The notes: generated from the letters alone by a model not told the origin. A stretch of DNA of 64,000 nucleotides from DAISJI01 sp964559835 (GCA_964559835.1 CAZLJE010000008.1:62001-126000), one strand, 5' to 3'. Positions 42,049-53,663 are shown, counted from the first letter of the stretch. Program-made: numbers and translations.

Positions 42049-43318
42049 AGAACATCCGCTTCTGCGTGGCTTTGGCCCGCTCCGTGGAGTTCATGTCGCG
42101 CCAGAGCATATTGAGGTTGTGCTCCAGGTAGGTGTTGCTGCGGTCGGAGGCCAACGCCCGGCTGTACCACTGATAGGCCTGGGCACGGTCCAGCGGGACG
42201 CATTGGCCGGTCGCATAGAGCGAGCCGAGGTGGGACATGGCCTTCGGATTGTCCTGCTTTGCGGCTGCCTGGAAGTTCACCAGCGCCTGATTGCAATTGC
42301 GGGGCACGCCGCGGCCGTAAAGGTAGCGCTCGCCCGAATCTACAAGCTCAGCTCCCGCTGCTTTCGCCGGACGCTGCGGCGATGGCTTTTCGCTGTTTTC
42401 CGGCGCGTCCTCTTCCGATGCGTTGTTGCCTTTGACGTTTCGAAAGCGCGAGGAGCGGCCGACCTCACTCTGCGGCCGCTCATCTTTTGGTGCGCTGGTC
42501 TTATCGGTCCCGGGGGAGGTGTCTTCCTTCGCCTTGGGCGATGCGTCCGATTTCGGCTGGTCTGTCGACTTCGGCTGGTCGGTGCTGGGCGCCGCATTGT
42601 CCTGCTGCGGCAGGCCGTTCGGATTCGCTGTCTGGCCAGGCTGTGTCGCCGTATTGTCGCTCGACGCCGTGGTGCTTCCGGGCTGTGTCGGCGCGGGATT
42701 CTGTGGCACCCGTCCGGTCTGCGAGTGGGTCAGCGCGGCGTTCACAACGAAATCGCGGATCGGCTGCCACTTCCAGTAGACGGCCACGGCGAGTATCGCC
42801 AGGAGCGCCACGAACACCAGCGTACCGGCATTCGATTTCGGCTGCTCGTCTTCGTAAAGATACGAGTATTCGCCGGACGAGCTCCCGCTCCCGCTGCTGA
42901 GCCCGAGAAAGGACGGCCCGCTGACCGTCGTCGGCGGCTCTTCCTCTGGCTGGCCCTCCCTAGCCGGGTTTGCTAGGGTGGGGTCTGCGTTCCGCGACGA
43001 ATAGAACTCCGCGACGGCAGCCGGCAACTCCGATTCGCGCACCGTCTCGTCCACCGGTTCACGATGGCGGAAGCTGGCGGCCACGGGTTCCGGATCGAGT
43101 TCCGCAATGCGCTCCCGGCGTTCAGCCGTCAGGACATTCTCGTGTTGGGCGGTGGGAAAGGGCGACGGCGTGTCGGCGCCGACGATCTCTTCCGCGGGTA
43201 TTTCGGCCGTCGTCGGGCGCTTTGCTGTCCTCGCTGCGCGTTCGGGCAGGCGTTCGCCGCACATTCCGCAGAACTTATTTTCTATGGGGTTCTGATGACC
43301 GCATTCGGGACAATACAC
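42047..43318 (-). CDS. Zinc-ribbon, single-TM, Sel1-repeat protein
   Basis: 423 aa from a GTG behind AAGGAG. N-terminal zinc ribbon YCPECGHQNPIENKFCGMCGE, a disordered linker, one TM helix (AGTLVFVALLAILAVAVYWK), a long Thr/Pro/Asp/Lys-rich region and C-terminal Sel1-like TPR repeats (GERYLYGRGVPRNCNQALVN and MSHLGSLYATGQCVPLDRAQ). Zinc ribbon in the cytosol with Sel1 repeats outside is likely. The linker holds PTLANPA, encoded by the same repeat as in ubiD (42961-42982). Function unknown; probably a scaffold or envelope protein. Confidence 0.85.
   Translation of the reverse strand: MYCPECGHQNPIENKFCGMCGERLPERAARTAKRPTTAEIPAEEIVGADTPSPFPTAQHENVLTAERRERIAELDPEPVAASFRHREPVDETVRESELPAAVAEFYSSRNADPTLANPAREGQPEEEPPTTVSGPSFLGLSSGSGSSSGEYSYLYEDEQPKSNAGTLVFVALLAILAVAVYWKWQPIRDFVVNAALTHSQTGRVPQNPAPTQPGSTTASSDNTATQPGQTANPNGLPQQDNAAPSTDQPKSTDQPKSDASPKAKEDTSPGTDKTSAPKDERPQSEVGRSSRFRNVKGNNASEEDAPENSEKPSPQRPAKAAGAELVDSGERYLYGRGVPRNCNQALVNFQAAAKQDNPKAMSHLGSLYATGQCVPLDRAQAYQWYSRALASDRSNTYLEHNLNMLWRDMNSTERAKATQKRMF
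42961..42982. repeat. Coding palindromic repeat inside the zinc-ribbon/Sel1 gene
   Basis: Reverse complement of the 22-bp repeat at 19397 in ubiD. It encodes PTLANPA in the protein's disordered linker. Confidence 0.85.
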
Positions 43319-43530
43319 AGTGACTCCTTGGCGTACGGGAACGTGCCCTCCAGAAGCGTGCATGAGTAGGATTGCCCAGTGCTGCTGCCGGGTTGTTTGG
43401 ATTAAGACCCCGCTAAGTGGCTGAAAGCGGCGCAATTATGACGCATGGCAGCTTTACAGCCTGCGCGCGTGCATGTTACTCTCAAACCACGTAGAAGGAG
43501 ATTGAAGAGAACAGGAGTGCATCACCTTCA

Positions 43531-43797
43531 GTGTTAGCCAACGAGCAAAAGCGAACCGTTATCGACCGTTACCGCACCCACGACAGCGACACCGGGAGTC
43601 CCGAGGTACAGATTGCGCTTCTTAGTGAGCGGATCGGCCAGTTGACGGAGCACTTCAAGACGCACAAGAAGGACCACGCTTCCCGGCGCGGTCTTCTGAT
43701 GATGGTTAGCAGGCGGCGTAGCCTGCTGGACTATCTCAAAAAGTACGATTCCGAGCGCTACAAAGAAGTTATTTCGAAACTCGGCATCCGCAAGTAA
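43531..43797 (+). CDS. rpsO: Ribosomal protein S15
   Basis: 88 aa, the normal length. MLANEQKRTVIDRYRTHDSD and TGSPEVQIALLSERIGQLTE, HKKDHASRRGLLMMVSRRRS are the S15 signatures. It binds 16S rRNA in the central domain of the 30S subunit. Start is GTG 43531 with a distant AGGAG. It precedes pnp, the conserved rpsO-pnp pair, separated by 168 bp. Confidence 0.96.
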   Translation: MLANEQKRTVIDRYRTHDSDTGSPEVQIALLSERIGQLTEHFKTHKKDHASRRGLLMMVSRRRSLLDYLKKYDSERYKEVISKLGIRK

Positions 43798-43965
43798 GCG
43801 GAGCGATTACCTCGAAACGAAACTCTCCATGCCCTCGGCCGCATTGTGCGAACCGGCCTCTATCCTCCCGCGCCGCGGATGAACCAGGCGTGGGGGGAGA
43901 TGTGTATTTGCTCAACGACTGCCACCTCCCGGCTACGGTGTGCTCCGTGAAAGGCATAAAGCCAA

Positions 43966-46461
<2,496 letters not shown>

Positions 46462-46465
46462 CCCG

Positions 46466-46590
46466 TAGCACCGGCTTCCCGCCGGTCACACAAAGTCGAA
46501 ACCTTGGCACCGGCTTCCGGCCGGTGCCATTTGTTTGTCCAGCATTATTCGCACCGCACCTTGGCACCGGCGTCCCGCCGGTCAGTCGCA
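46466..46590. repeat. REP-like palindromes, family B (three copies)
   Basis: Copies at about 46467-46489, 46504-46531 and 46562-46587, each built on CACCGGCTTCCCGCCGGT or CACCGGCGTCCCGCCGGT. The middle copy has the perfect palindrome GGCACCGGC-TTCCG-GCCGGTGCC. A further copy lies at 61336. Confidence 0.85.
46506..46536 (+). terminator. Terminator-like stem of pnp (middle family B repeat)
   Basis: GGCACCGGC (46506-46514), loop TTCCG, GCCGGTGCC (46520-46528), then ATTTGTTTG. A 9-bp GC stem with a T-rich run, 44 nt after the pnp stop. Confidence 0.65.
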
Positions 46591-46650
46591 CCCTATTCTC
46601 CTCATCTCTTTCGCTCCAGAACTGGCCGGCGCGCTAGAATAGTTCCACTC

Positions 46651-47526
46651 ATGCACCCATTCGTCATTCATAACGACCGTCTGCTGCCCATCGAGCAGGC
46701 GCGGCTCTCGCCCGGCCAGGCTGGCGTGATCAACGGCTGGGGAGTCTTCAGCACCGTCCGGACGTATCGCGGACAGCCCTTCCGCCTCGACAAGCACTTC
46801 GAGCGCCTCTCGCGCGACTCCAAGCTGCTGGAGATCCCGCTGCCGTGCACGTTCGACGAACTGCGCGAACGCTTCACGCGGCTGGTGGAGGCGAACAAGG
46901 TCACCGAGGCGTGTGTCCGCGTGTACTTCATCCACAACAAGGTCGGCATCTGGAAGAGCGCGGAGCAACTTCCTACCGTCGACCTGATCATGTATTCGCT
47001 CGAAGTGCCCGAGCGCTCCGGCCCCACGCAGCTCGCACTCGGCCCGCATGGACGCTATGCCGCCCACCCGCTTACGGGGACGAAGGTCACTTCGTGGCTG
47101 AACAACGCGTGGATGGTCGAGACCCAGGCGCACAAGCGCGGCTTCGACGACGTCCTGCTGCTCAACGAGCGCGACGAATTGTCGGAATGCACGGCGGCTA
47201 ACATCTTCCTCGTGAAGGACGGGAAGACATCAACGCCTCCGCTGAAGGCAGGCTGCCTGGCGGGCGTCAGCCGTCTGACGCTGATGGAACTGGCTGCCAA
47301 GGCCGGAACGCCGATCATCGAACGCGCAATTCCGAAGGATGAGTTGTACGGCGCGGACGAGGTGTTCATCACCTCCACGACCCGGCAGGTCCAACCGGTG
47401 AACCAGGTCGAAGACCACAACTGGAACGCGCCCGGTCCCGTGACCGACAACTTCGCGCGGATGTTCGGCGCCTACGTCGACGATTACATCCGCAAAGCCG
47501 CAGGCGCCGTGGCCAGCTCGAAATAG
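46651..47526 (+). CDS. Class IV aminotransferase (branched-chain / D-amino acid / ADCL type)
   Basis: 291 aa from ATG 46651. Fold type IV: INGWGVFSTVRTYRGQPFRL, LDKHFERLSRDSKLLEIPL, the PLP lysine in TGTKVTSWLNNAWMVETQA, LNERDELSECTAANIFLV and EVFITSTTRQVQPV. IlvE-like enzymes transaminate branched-chain amino acids, but the family also holds D-alanine transaminase and aminodeoxychorismate lyase, which cannot be separated by eye. Stands alone. Confidence 0.88.
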   Translation: MHPFVIHNDRLLPIEQARLSPGQAGVINGWGVFSTVRTYRGQPFRLDKHFERLSRDSKLLEIPLPCTFDELRERFTRLVEANKVTEACVRVYFIHNKVGIWKSAEQLPTVDLIMYSLEVPERSGPTQLALGPHGRYAAHPLTGTKVTSWLNNAWMVETQAHKRGFDDVLLLNERDELSECTAANIFLVKDGKTSTPPLKAGCLAGVSRLTLMELAAKAGTPIIERAIPKDELYGADEVFITSTTRQVQPVNQVEDHNWNAPGPVTDNFARMFGAYVDDYIRKAAGAVASSK

Positions 47527-47530
47527 GATT

Positions 47531-47599
47531 TCAACGCACAGGTCGCAAAGGAACGCAAAGGGCTTAGATTCTTTGCGTACTTTGCGACGTCTGCGTTGA
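47531..47599. repeat. Long inverted repeat (GCAAAGG type) after the aminotransferase
   Basis: Left arm 47531-47560 (CAACGCA, GTCGCAAAGG, ACGCAAAG) and right arm 47571-47599 pair over about 29 positions with few mismatches. A large hairpin, possibly a terminator. The left arm resembles bases 316-340 inside the ArsA-type gene. Confidence 0.8.
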
Positions 47600-47700
47600 A
47601 GGCATTTACATTACCTCCCGCGCAGCCATAGGGCACGAATTCGCGTGCTATCATTTAACAGGGGCGTGCTGCCAATCACATCCGGAGATTACCTGCTATT

Positions 47701-49605
47701 TTGGCGACCACAACGCAGACCACGCCTGGCCCCCAGTCGATCCTAGCGGCGCGCGATCTACCCACCATATTCCCCCGGCGGCTGGCCGTATCGTTCCTGC
47801 TGCTGCTTTCGTCCGTCATTTATATCGGGACTGCCGGGGGCACGGCATTGCTCGACGACGCCGACGCTTCGCACGCCCTCGTTTCGCGGGAAATGATGCA
47901 GCGCCACGATTACGTGGTGATGTTTCTCAACGGCGTGCGTTACCTCCAGAAGGCTCCGATCCACTACTGGATGGTGGTCGCGACCTACAAGCTTTTCGGC
48001 CAGACGGAATTCGCGGTGCGACTGCCGGTCGCTCTGGCGATGGTCGGCTTGACGCTGATGGCGTTTGTGTTCGGACGCCGTTTCTTCGGCGAGCGCGCCG
48101 GACTGTATGCGGCGCTCGCGACCTGCACCAGCGCGGGCATGTACATGTTCACGCGCATCATGATCCCCGAAGCGATTGTCGCCCTCGAGTTCACAGCCAT
48201 CTTCTACATATTCCTGCGCGCGTGGAACCACGAGATCGACGAACGCCTGGGATACTGGAGCGTCGCCGCGCTGATTGCATGCGCCGTGCTCACACGTGGC
48301 TTGATCGGAGTCGTGTTGCCGGTAGGCACGCTCGTGGCGTTCATCACCCTCACCGGCGGGTGGCGGCGCTGGCGGGAACTGCACATTCCCTCGAGCCTGC
48401 TGATCTTCCTGGCAATCGTCGTTCCGTGGCATGTAATCGCAGAATTGCGCGCGCCCGGTGGTCCGACCCATCACGGATTCCTATGGTCGTACTTCATTAA
48501 CGAGCACGTGAAGCGCGCGCTCGGCACGCGCTGGCCTCCGGACTACGACGCGACGCCGCTCCCCCTATGGTGGGCGGCGCACCTGGCGTGGTTCTTTCCC
48601 TGGAGCGTCTTCCTGCCGCTCGGGCTGAAGCTGCTGCCGCATCCGCGCACATGGTTCAAGCCGATGGAGAAAGAGGCGCAGGCGCGCCTGATGCTCTTCA
48701 CCTGGGCGGCGTGCATCCTCGGCTTTTTCTCCGTCGTGACCGGATCGCGCATGGAGTACTACGCGTTCGGCGCGTGGCCGGCTTGCACGATCCTGATCGG
48801 CGTGGGCATTGCGAGCGCGGAGCAGCAGGGAAGCAAATGGCTGCCGCGGCTCGCAGCCATGCTCGCGGCGCTCGGCGTTGTTCTGGCCGGGGTGCTGACG
48901 TGGGCGGTGTGGCAGGCTTCGCGCATCCGCGCCAGCGGCGACATCTCGACCCTGCTGAAGACGCACCCGACTGATTTCTACCGCCTGTCGATGGGACATC
49001 TGTTCGACCTCACGCCTGAGGCATTTGCCGATTTGAGAACGCCCGCGCTGGTCGCGGCCGCCTGCTTCTTCGTGGCGTTCGGCATGACGTGGCTACTGAT
49101 ACGCAAACGGCGGGTGCTCCCGGGAGTGATGGCGCTCGGTATCGGCATGGGCGTGTTCGTCTTTGCGGCCAACATGGCGTTCAAAGTGTTCGAGCCGCAC
49201 ATGTCGTCGCGGCCGCTGGCCATGGCGATCCTGAAGTATCTCCAGCCCGGCGACCGGCTGGCCATCTACGGCGAGTTCGATCCCGAATCGAGCGTATCGT
49301 TCTATACGCACCGGAAGGCGTGGGTGGTCAACGGGCGCTATAACAACCTCGAACTGGGTTCGTATTTCCCCGATTGCCCGAAAATCTTCCTGACTGACGC
49401 CGACTTCCCCGCGTTCTGGGATTCGCCGCAACGCACGTTCCTCGTTGTTCCGCCCGAGCAGCGCGACAAAGCCGCCGAGCGCATGCCGAAGGACCACACC
49501 TGGGTGCTGAAGGAAGAGGGCGGCAAGATCGTGTACGTAAACCAGCCGCTGACGCCGGGACAGAAGACATTGGCAGAACTGCAACAGACTGCAACCAGCA
49601 ACTAG
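47701..49605 (+). CDS. ArnT-like glycosyltransferase (GT39/PMT family)
   Basis: 634 aa from a TTG start. Eleven or so hydrophobic segments. The first loop has LLDDADASHALVSREMMQRH followed by FLNGVRYLQKAPIHYWMVVA, the catalytic-acid loop (DEA/DDA plus KPPLxYW-type motif) of polyprenyl-phosphate sugar transferases. It moves a sugar from a lipid carrier to a lipid or protein on the outer face of the inner membrane. The last codons (TATSN) and stop are formed by a 7-nt-period array. Confidence 0.88.
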   Translation: MATTTQTTPGPQSILAARDLPTIFPRRLAVSFLLLLSSVIYIGTAGGTALLDDADASHALVSREMMQRHDYVVMFLNGVRYLQKAPIHYWMVVATYKLFGQTEFAVRLPVALAMVGLTLMAFVFGRRFFGERAGLYAALATCTSAGMYMFTRIMIPEAIVALEFTAIFYIFLRAWNHEIDERLGYWSVAALIACAVLTRGLIGVVLPVGTLVAFITLTGGWRRWRELHIPSSLLIFLAIVVPWHVIAELRAPGGPTHHGFLWSYFINEHVKRALGTRWPPDYDATPLPLWWAAHLAWFFPWSVFLPLGLKLLPHPRTWFKPMEKEAQARLMLFTWAACILGFFSVVTGSRMEYYAFGAWPACTILIGVGIASAEQQGSKWLPRLAAMLAALGVVLAGVLTWAVWQASRIRASGDISTLLKTHPTDFYRLSMGHLFDLTPEAFADLRTPALVAAACFFVAFGMTWLLIRKRRVLPGVMALGIGMGVFVFAANMAFKVFEPHMSSRPLAMAILKYLQPGDRLAIYGEFDPESSVSFYTHRKAWVVNGRYNNLELGSYFPDCPKIFLTDADFPAFWDSPQRTFLVVPPEQRDKAAERMPKDHTWVLKEEGGKIVYVNQPLTPGQKTLAELQQTATSN

Positions 49606-49620
49606 CAACTGGCAACTGTT
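49591..49620. repeat. 7-nt-period word array (CAACTAG type)
   Basis: CAACCAG, CAACTAG, CAACTGG, CAACTG in register; it encodes the end of the GT39 gene and its stop. The same words recur at 59894-59915 (CAACTAG, CAACTGG, CAACTG) after murA. Confidence 0.8.
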
Positions 49621-50621
49621 CAGACGTTCCCGATGATCTTCTCCACCGTTCCGCTCCGCGCGCTGCAATAGGCGGCGTCGAGTATGAGTTGGTTCCGCAA
49701 CCCTTCGGCTCCGGGAGCAGGGAACGGTTTGTCGTCGGTGAGCCAGTCCGCGAAGGCGTCGACCTGCCGCGCGTACGCGTCTTCATTGCTGACTTCCTCG
49801 CGCGTCACAGTATTGTCATTCCGCTTGAGCTCGATCGTGATCGGCCTTTCGACGTTCAGCGCGTCATTCGCGGTCAGTCCCGCGGCCTCGCCGACGATCT
49901 CGATCGGCGTGCGGTAAGCGCCGCGGAAAGAAACCAGGACGGACGCGAGCACGCCCCGGCTGAATTGCAGGTTCACTGCGGCCGTCGCTTCGACGTCGCG
50001 CGATTCCTTATCGGCATGCGCGAATGCGGATACCGCCGTCACTTCGTCGCAGAGAATAAAACGGAGTGTATCGATGCAATGGACGCCGATGTCCGCGATC
50101 GGGCCGCCGCCCGCGATCTCCGCATCGTTCATCCAACTGCGTACATGCCCGCGTCCGAGAAAAGAAAACTCGGCGCGCGCGTACACCACCGGCCCCAGGT
50201 CTCCGCCCTGCACGTGCTCGCGCATCCGGCGCGTGCTCTCTTCGAAGCGAAAGACCTGCGCCACTCCGAGTTTCAGCTTCCGTTCCTCCGCCGCACCGAT
50301 CATCTGCACGCACTCGTTCGCATTCATTGCCATCGGCTTCTCGACGAGCACGGGCTTGCCATTCTTCAATGCGGCGAGAGTGTCGGCCAGATGGAGCGCA
50401 TTCGGTGATGCAACAAACACCGCGTCCACTTCCGGACAGCGTGCCAACTCTTCCGTCGAGAGGAACGCGTATGGCAAGCCGTAGCGCTCCGCCGTGGCTT
50501 TGGCTTTCACCGGATCGCGCCGCGAAATGGCAACGACGCGGCAGTGCGACGCCTTGGCGAACCCGGGCATCAGGCGCTTGTCGCCATGCAGGCCGAAACC
50601 GGCTATGCCGAAGCGGATCAT
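49620..50621 (-). CDS. Gfo/Idh/MocA-family oxidoreductase
   Basis: 333 aa. N-terminal Rossmann start MIRFGIAGFGLHGDKRLMPG, then SPNALHLADTL and the family EKPMAMNANEC lysine motif, and GVHCIDTLRF with the catalytic His. NAD(P)-dependent sugar or polyol oxidoreductase. Its start overlaps the stop of the GH20 gene (ATGA), so it probably handles sugars released by that enzyme, for example N-acetylhexosamine derivatives (inference). Confidence 0.9.
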   Translation of the reverse strand: MIRFGIAGFGLHGDKRLMPGFAKASHCRVVAISRRDPVKAKATAERYGLPYAFLSTEELARCPEVDAVFVASPNALHLADTLAALKNGKPVLVEKPMAMNANECVQMIGAAEERKLKLGVAQVFRFEESTRRMREHVQGGDLGPVVYARAEFSFLGRGHVRSWMNDAEIAGGGPIADIGVHCIDTLRFILCDEVTAVSAFAHADKESRDVEATAAVNLQFSRGVLASVLVSFRGAYRTPIEIVGEAAGLTANDALNVERPITIELKRNDNTVTREEVSNEDAYARQVDAFADWLTDDKPFPAPGAEGLRNQLILDAAYCSARSGTVEKIIGNV

Positions 50622-52795
50622 GGTTGCGGAGGGGGCGGCGCCTGTGACGGCGGCGGCGTTTTTGCCGCTGGCGGCAGGGTCGTCGTCGGCGGTTGTACCT
50701 GCGGTGGAGCAGCTTGTGGCGGCACGTTGGGTTGCGGTGCACCGGGCACGGCCGGCGGCGGAGGCGGCGTCACTACAAATCCCATCTGCTCGGCGGAAGG
50801 TGGCGCGTTCTGAGCTCCACGTCTCGCTGCTTTCACCTGGTTGATCTTCTTCTGCACGATCTCTGTCAGCGTGTCATACCGTTGCAAGACGTTGCCGAGC
50901 CAGTAGGGATGATTTTCTTTCAGGTAGTAGTCGGAATACATTCCGCGGCTGCGTACGAGAGCATCCCGAAGGTCTTCCAGCCGCCCATTGGTACCGGCAA
51001 TCTCTGACATCCCGCCCGTGTTGTAACGACCCTGTGCATTGGGCACCATCATGCCCGCCCATGCTTTCGCGATCTCATCCTGGAATTGCACCTTCATGCC
51101 GAGGAAGTCGAGGCGGTAACCGGCGACGATCAAGGGCTCGAGCGTGTCGGCGTGGATCTTCGCCTTTGGCCGGCCGTTGAGCACGGCGGTTAAACCCTTT
51201 TCAGCGGCTATCCGGAGATCATGCGCGATGGGAAGCATCCGGCCGGCGAACTGCGCGCCCGCGGGAGAGAACGGATCGATCCACATGTAGGTGTTCGAAG
51301 TTTCCCCCAATCCCGCGCTCTTCATGAGCGTGTTCGCTTTGTTCATTTCCAGGATCGCATCGTGGAAAGTAGTGTCGCTATTGCGGTAAAACGCCCAGTC
51401 ATACGCGTTACCGAACTGCTGAAGGTTGCACTCGCCCGGCTGCCAGGAGCACGCGGCGCCGAGGACGAACTGCGACCACGTCAAGCCGATGAAGGTCTCG
51501 CCGTCATCGCCCCAGTTCGTGTTCAGCATGCCGAGCGCTCCGAACTTCTGGCCGTCTCGCACAAAGACGCTCGTATTCGGGTAGGCGTTGTCCAGGTTGG
51601 GGAAGATCACGTTCCAGTTGTTCGCGCCCGGCGCGACGAACAGGTCGAGACCGTTGTCCTTGTACGGTTTCAACATGTTGTCGAAGTTCGGACGCGCGCT
51701 GTACGACCACGCGACGGCGATCACGTCTTTGGGCAGGATGTGCAGCAGGTCGGGGTACTTCATCGCGATATCGCCCCAGAACATGATGCGTTTGTTGTGC
51801 GGCTTCAGGATCTCAGTAATACGAGAGAGGAAGTCGAGGTAAACCTTTCCGATACCGACCTGGTCTGCCTTGGGTTTCGTCTGTCCGCGCCCCAGCTCGA
51901 ATGTCTCATCGGCGCCGATATGCAGGAATGGTGAGGGAAATACCTGCGCGAGCTCGTCGAACATGTCCTTGATCAGCGTGTACGAGCCCTCCTGTCCCGG
52001 CGCGAGCACATGCCCATGCGGTGTCTCCGCGAGATCGGTGTACAGCTCGTATTTCAGGATGTTGTGCAGGTGGCCGAACGCTTCCTGCTCGGGCACGACC
52101 GTGACGTAATACTGCGCGGCGTACTTCACCAGTTCACGCGCTTCTTCGGGAGTGACCGCGGCCTCCTGCGGCGCGATCAGCGGCTGGTTCTTATAGGCGA
52201 ATACGGCCTCCATGTACGGCGAGAACATGTTGATCTTGTATTCGCTGAGCACCTTGATCTGGTTCTTCAGGAAATCCAGCTTGGCGATGGGACCGCGGCT
52301 GAGGTCGTCGTGCACGCCGCGCCACTTCATTGACGGCCAGTCGCGGATCGAGACTTCGGGTACCGTGACCTTCTTGCCGTCGGGCTGCATGAGCTGGCGG
52401 AGCGTCTGCACGCCGTAGTACAGTCCGGCATCGCTCGCGCCTGCCACGACGATGCGCCGCCTTTTCACCTCGATGGTATAGCCCTGGTCCTTGAAAAGCG
52501 GATCATCGCCGGCCTTAGGCTCGAGCCTCGTGAGCAGGATCGCGCCGGTAGCGCCGGTCCCGACGGCGGGCTTGCGCCCTGTGGTCCGCGCGATCTCCTC
52601 GGCCAGCATCTCGGCAGCGACCCGGTCCGCCTTCGCATGCTTCACCGTGAGTGCGATGCGCGTGGCGGAAGTCACGGTCACGGAACCTGGCGCGACGCTG
52701 ACCTGTTTGGGATATGGAATCAGTTTTAACTGCTGTGCCGATAAAGACGCCGCGCACAAACACGCGAGCGCTACCACCCTGATAAGAGCCTTCAT
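50618..52795 (-). CDS. Secreted beta-N-acetylhexosaminidase (GH20) with proline-rich tail
   Basis: 725 aa from ATG 52795 with signal peptide MKALIRVVALACLCAASLSA. N-terminal GH20b domain (LKLIPYPKQVSVAPGSVTV ...), GH20 catalytic motif PSPFLHIGADETFELGRG (Asp-Glu pair), and WSYSARPNFDNM. An unusual C-terminal tail of about 50 residues is almost all Pro, Gln, Ala (VVTPPPPPAVPGAPQPNVPP). Exo-cleaves terminal GlcNAc/GalNAc from glycans. The tail may attach to the wall or polysaccharide. Coupled to the Gfo/Idh/MocA gene. Confidence 0.9.
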   Translation of the reverse strand: MKALIRVVALACLCAASLSAQQLKLIPYPKQVSVAPGSVTVTSATRIALTVKHAKADRVAAEMLAEEIARTTGRKPAVGTGATGAILLTRLEPKAGDDPLFKDQGYTIEVKRRRIVVAGASDAGLYYGVQTLRQLMQPDGKKVTVPEVSIRDWPSMKWRGVHDDLSRGPIAKLDFLKNQIKVLSEYKINMFSPYMEAVFAYKNQPLIAPQEAAVTPEEARELVKYAAQYYVTVVPEQEAFGHLHNILKYELYTDLAETPHGHVLAPGQEGSYTLIKDMFDELAQVFPSPFLHIGADETFELGRGQTKPKADQVGIGKVYLDFLSRITEILKPHNKRIMFWGDIAMKYPDLLHILPKDVIAVAWSYSARPNFDNMLKPYKDNGLDLFVAPGANNWNVIFPNLDNAYPNTSVFVRDGQKFGALGMLNTNWGDDGETFIGLTWSQFVLGAACSWQPGECNLQQFGNAYDWAFYRNSDTTFHDAILEMNKANTLMKSAGLGETSNTYMWIDPFSPAGAQFAGRMLPIAHDLRIAAEKGLTAVLNGRPKAKIHADTLEPLIVAGYRLDFLGMKVQFQDEIAKAWAGMMVPNAQGRYNTGGMSEIAGTNGRLEDLRDALVRSRGMYSDYYLKENHPYWLGNVLQRYDTLTEIVQKKINQVKAARRGAQNAPPSAEQMGFVVTPPPPPAVPGAPQPNVPPQAAPPQVQPPTTTLPPAAKTPPPSQAPPPPQP

Positions 52796-52987
52796 TACCG
52801 TCGGACCTCGATCAGCCGAACTGCAAGGCTGGGATGTGAACAGGAACACACGATTCTACTATTACGGGGAGATCCAGTTGCGGTAACGCTGCGCGCACTG
52901 CCAAACCGCCGGGATATCACCGTGAGACGTGCCGCCAATCACAGCACCCGGTGAAGTTCGGGAAGACACTATGCAGGAGAGGTTTTT

Positions 52988-53143
52988 ATGCCGATCCTGA
53001 TTATGGCTTTATTGGCGCTCGGCGTGTTCCTGGTCATGGGCCTGATGTTGTTCTACGCTGCGTGGGCCGAATCGAGAATGCCGCATGCGGCTCCTGATTC
53101 GCCGCCAAGACCAGCAGTGCGGAGGCGGCGCGCCGTTCTCTGA
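52988..53143 (+). CDS. Small single-helix membrane protein
   Basis: 51 aa behind AGGAGAGG. A hydrophobic helix (PILIMALLALGVFLVMGLML FYA) followed by an Arg/Pro-rich tail (RPAVRRRRAVL). The Shine-Dalgarno spacing and the tidy gene boundaries support it as real. No function known. It is followed by another small protein gene 51 nt on, with its own GGAG site. Confidence 0.6.
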   Translation: MPILIMALLALGVFLVMGLMLFYAAWAESRMPHAAPDSPPRPAVRRRRAVL

Positions 53144-53194
53144 CGCGACAACCCGTCTCTTCGGCCGCGGCATCTTGCCATGAAGGAGACGGAC

Positions 53195-53620
53195 ATGGCT
53201 GACTGGTTCAAGGAATTCGACGATCAATCCGCGCGCGTAGTTCCCAAGCTCATCGATCCCGACACTCACGCAGTCCTGGATTACCTCACCGCCAGCGCCT
53301 TCTTTCTCGTCGGCGGCGCCGCGTGGGGAAGCAATAAGCGCGCAGGGGTGGCCGCCCTCATCAACGGATTCATGGTGCTCGGTATGTCGATGTTCACCGA
53401 CTACTCCGGGTCTGCAAAGCGATTGATCCCATTCGAAACCCACGGAAAGCTCGACGTGGTGCAGATGTCGATGGCAGCGACCATGCCGACCCTCATGGGA
53501 TTCGGTGACTCCAAGGCCTCTGCCTTCTTCCGCGGCCAGGCTCTGAACGAGGCGCTGGTGGTCTCGCTGACAGATTGGTCGCGCCGGAACAAGCGCAGGG
53601 ACCGCCGCCGCGCAGCATAG
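53195..53620 (+). CDS. Small protein with two hydrophobic segments
   Basis: 141 aa from ATG 53195 (GAAGGAGA upstream; ATG 53180 overlaps that site and is rejected). Contains DTHAVLDYLTASAFFLVGGA and AALINGFMVLGMSMFTDYSG, then HGKLDVVQMSMAATMPTLMG FG. Reads like a compact membrane-associated protein. I do not recognise the family. Confidence 0.6.
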   Translation: MADWFKEFDDQSARVVPKLIDPDTHAVLDYLTASAFFLVGGAAWGSNKRAGVAALINGFMVLGMSMFTDYSGSAKRLIPFETHGKLDVVQMSMAATMPTLMGFGDSKASAFFRGQALNEALVVSLTDWSRRNKRRDRRRAA

Positions 53621-53663
53621 TTTTGCTCCTGCTCCGCCGTTCTGGTAACGTGCCCGGCGGAGC

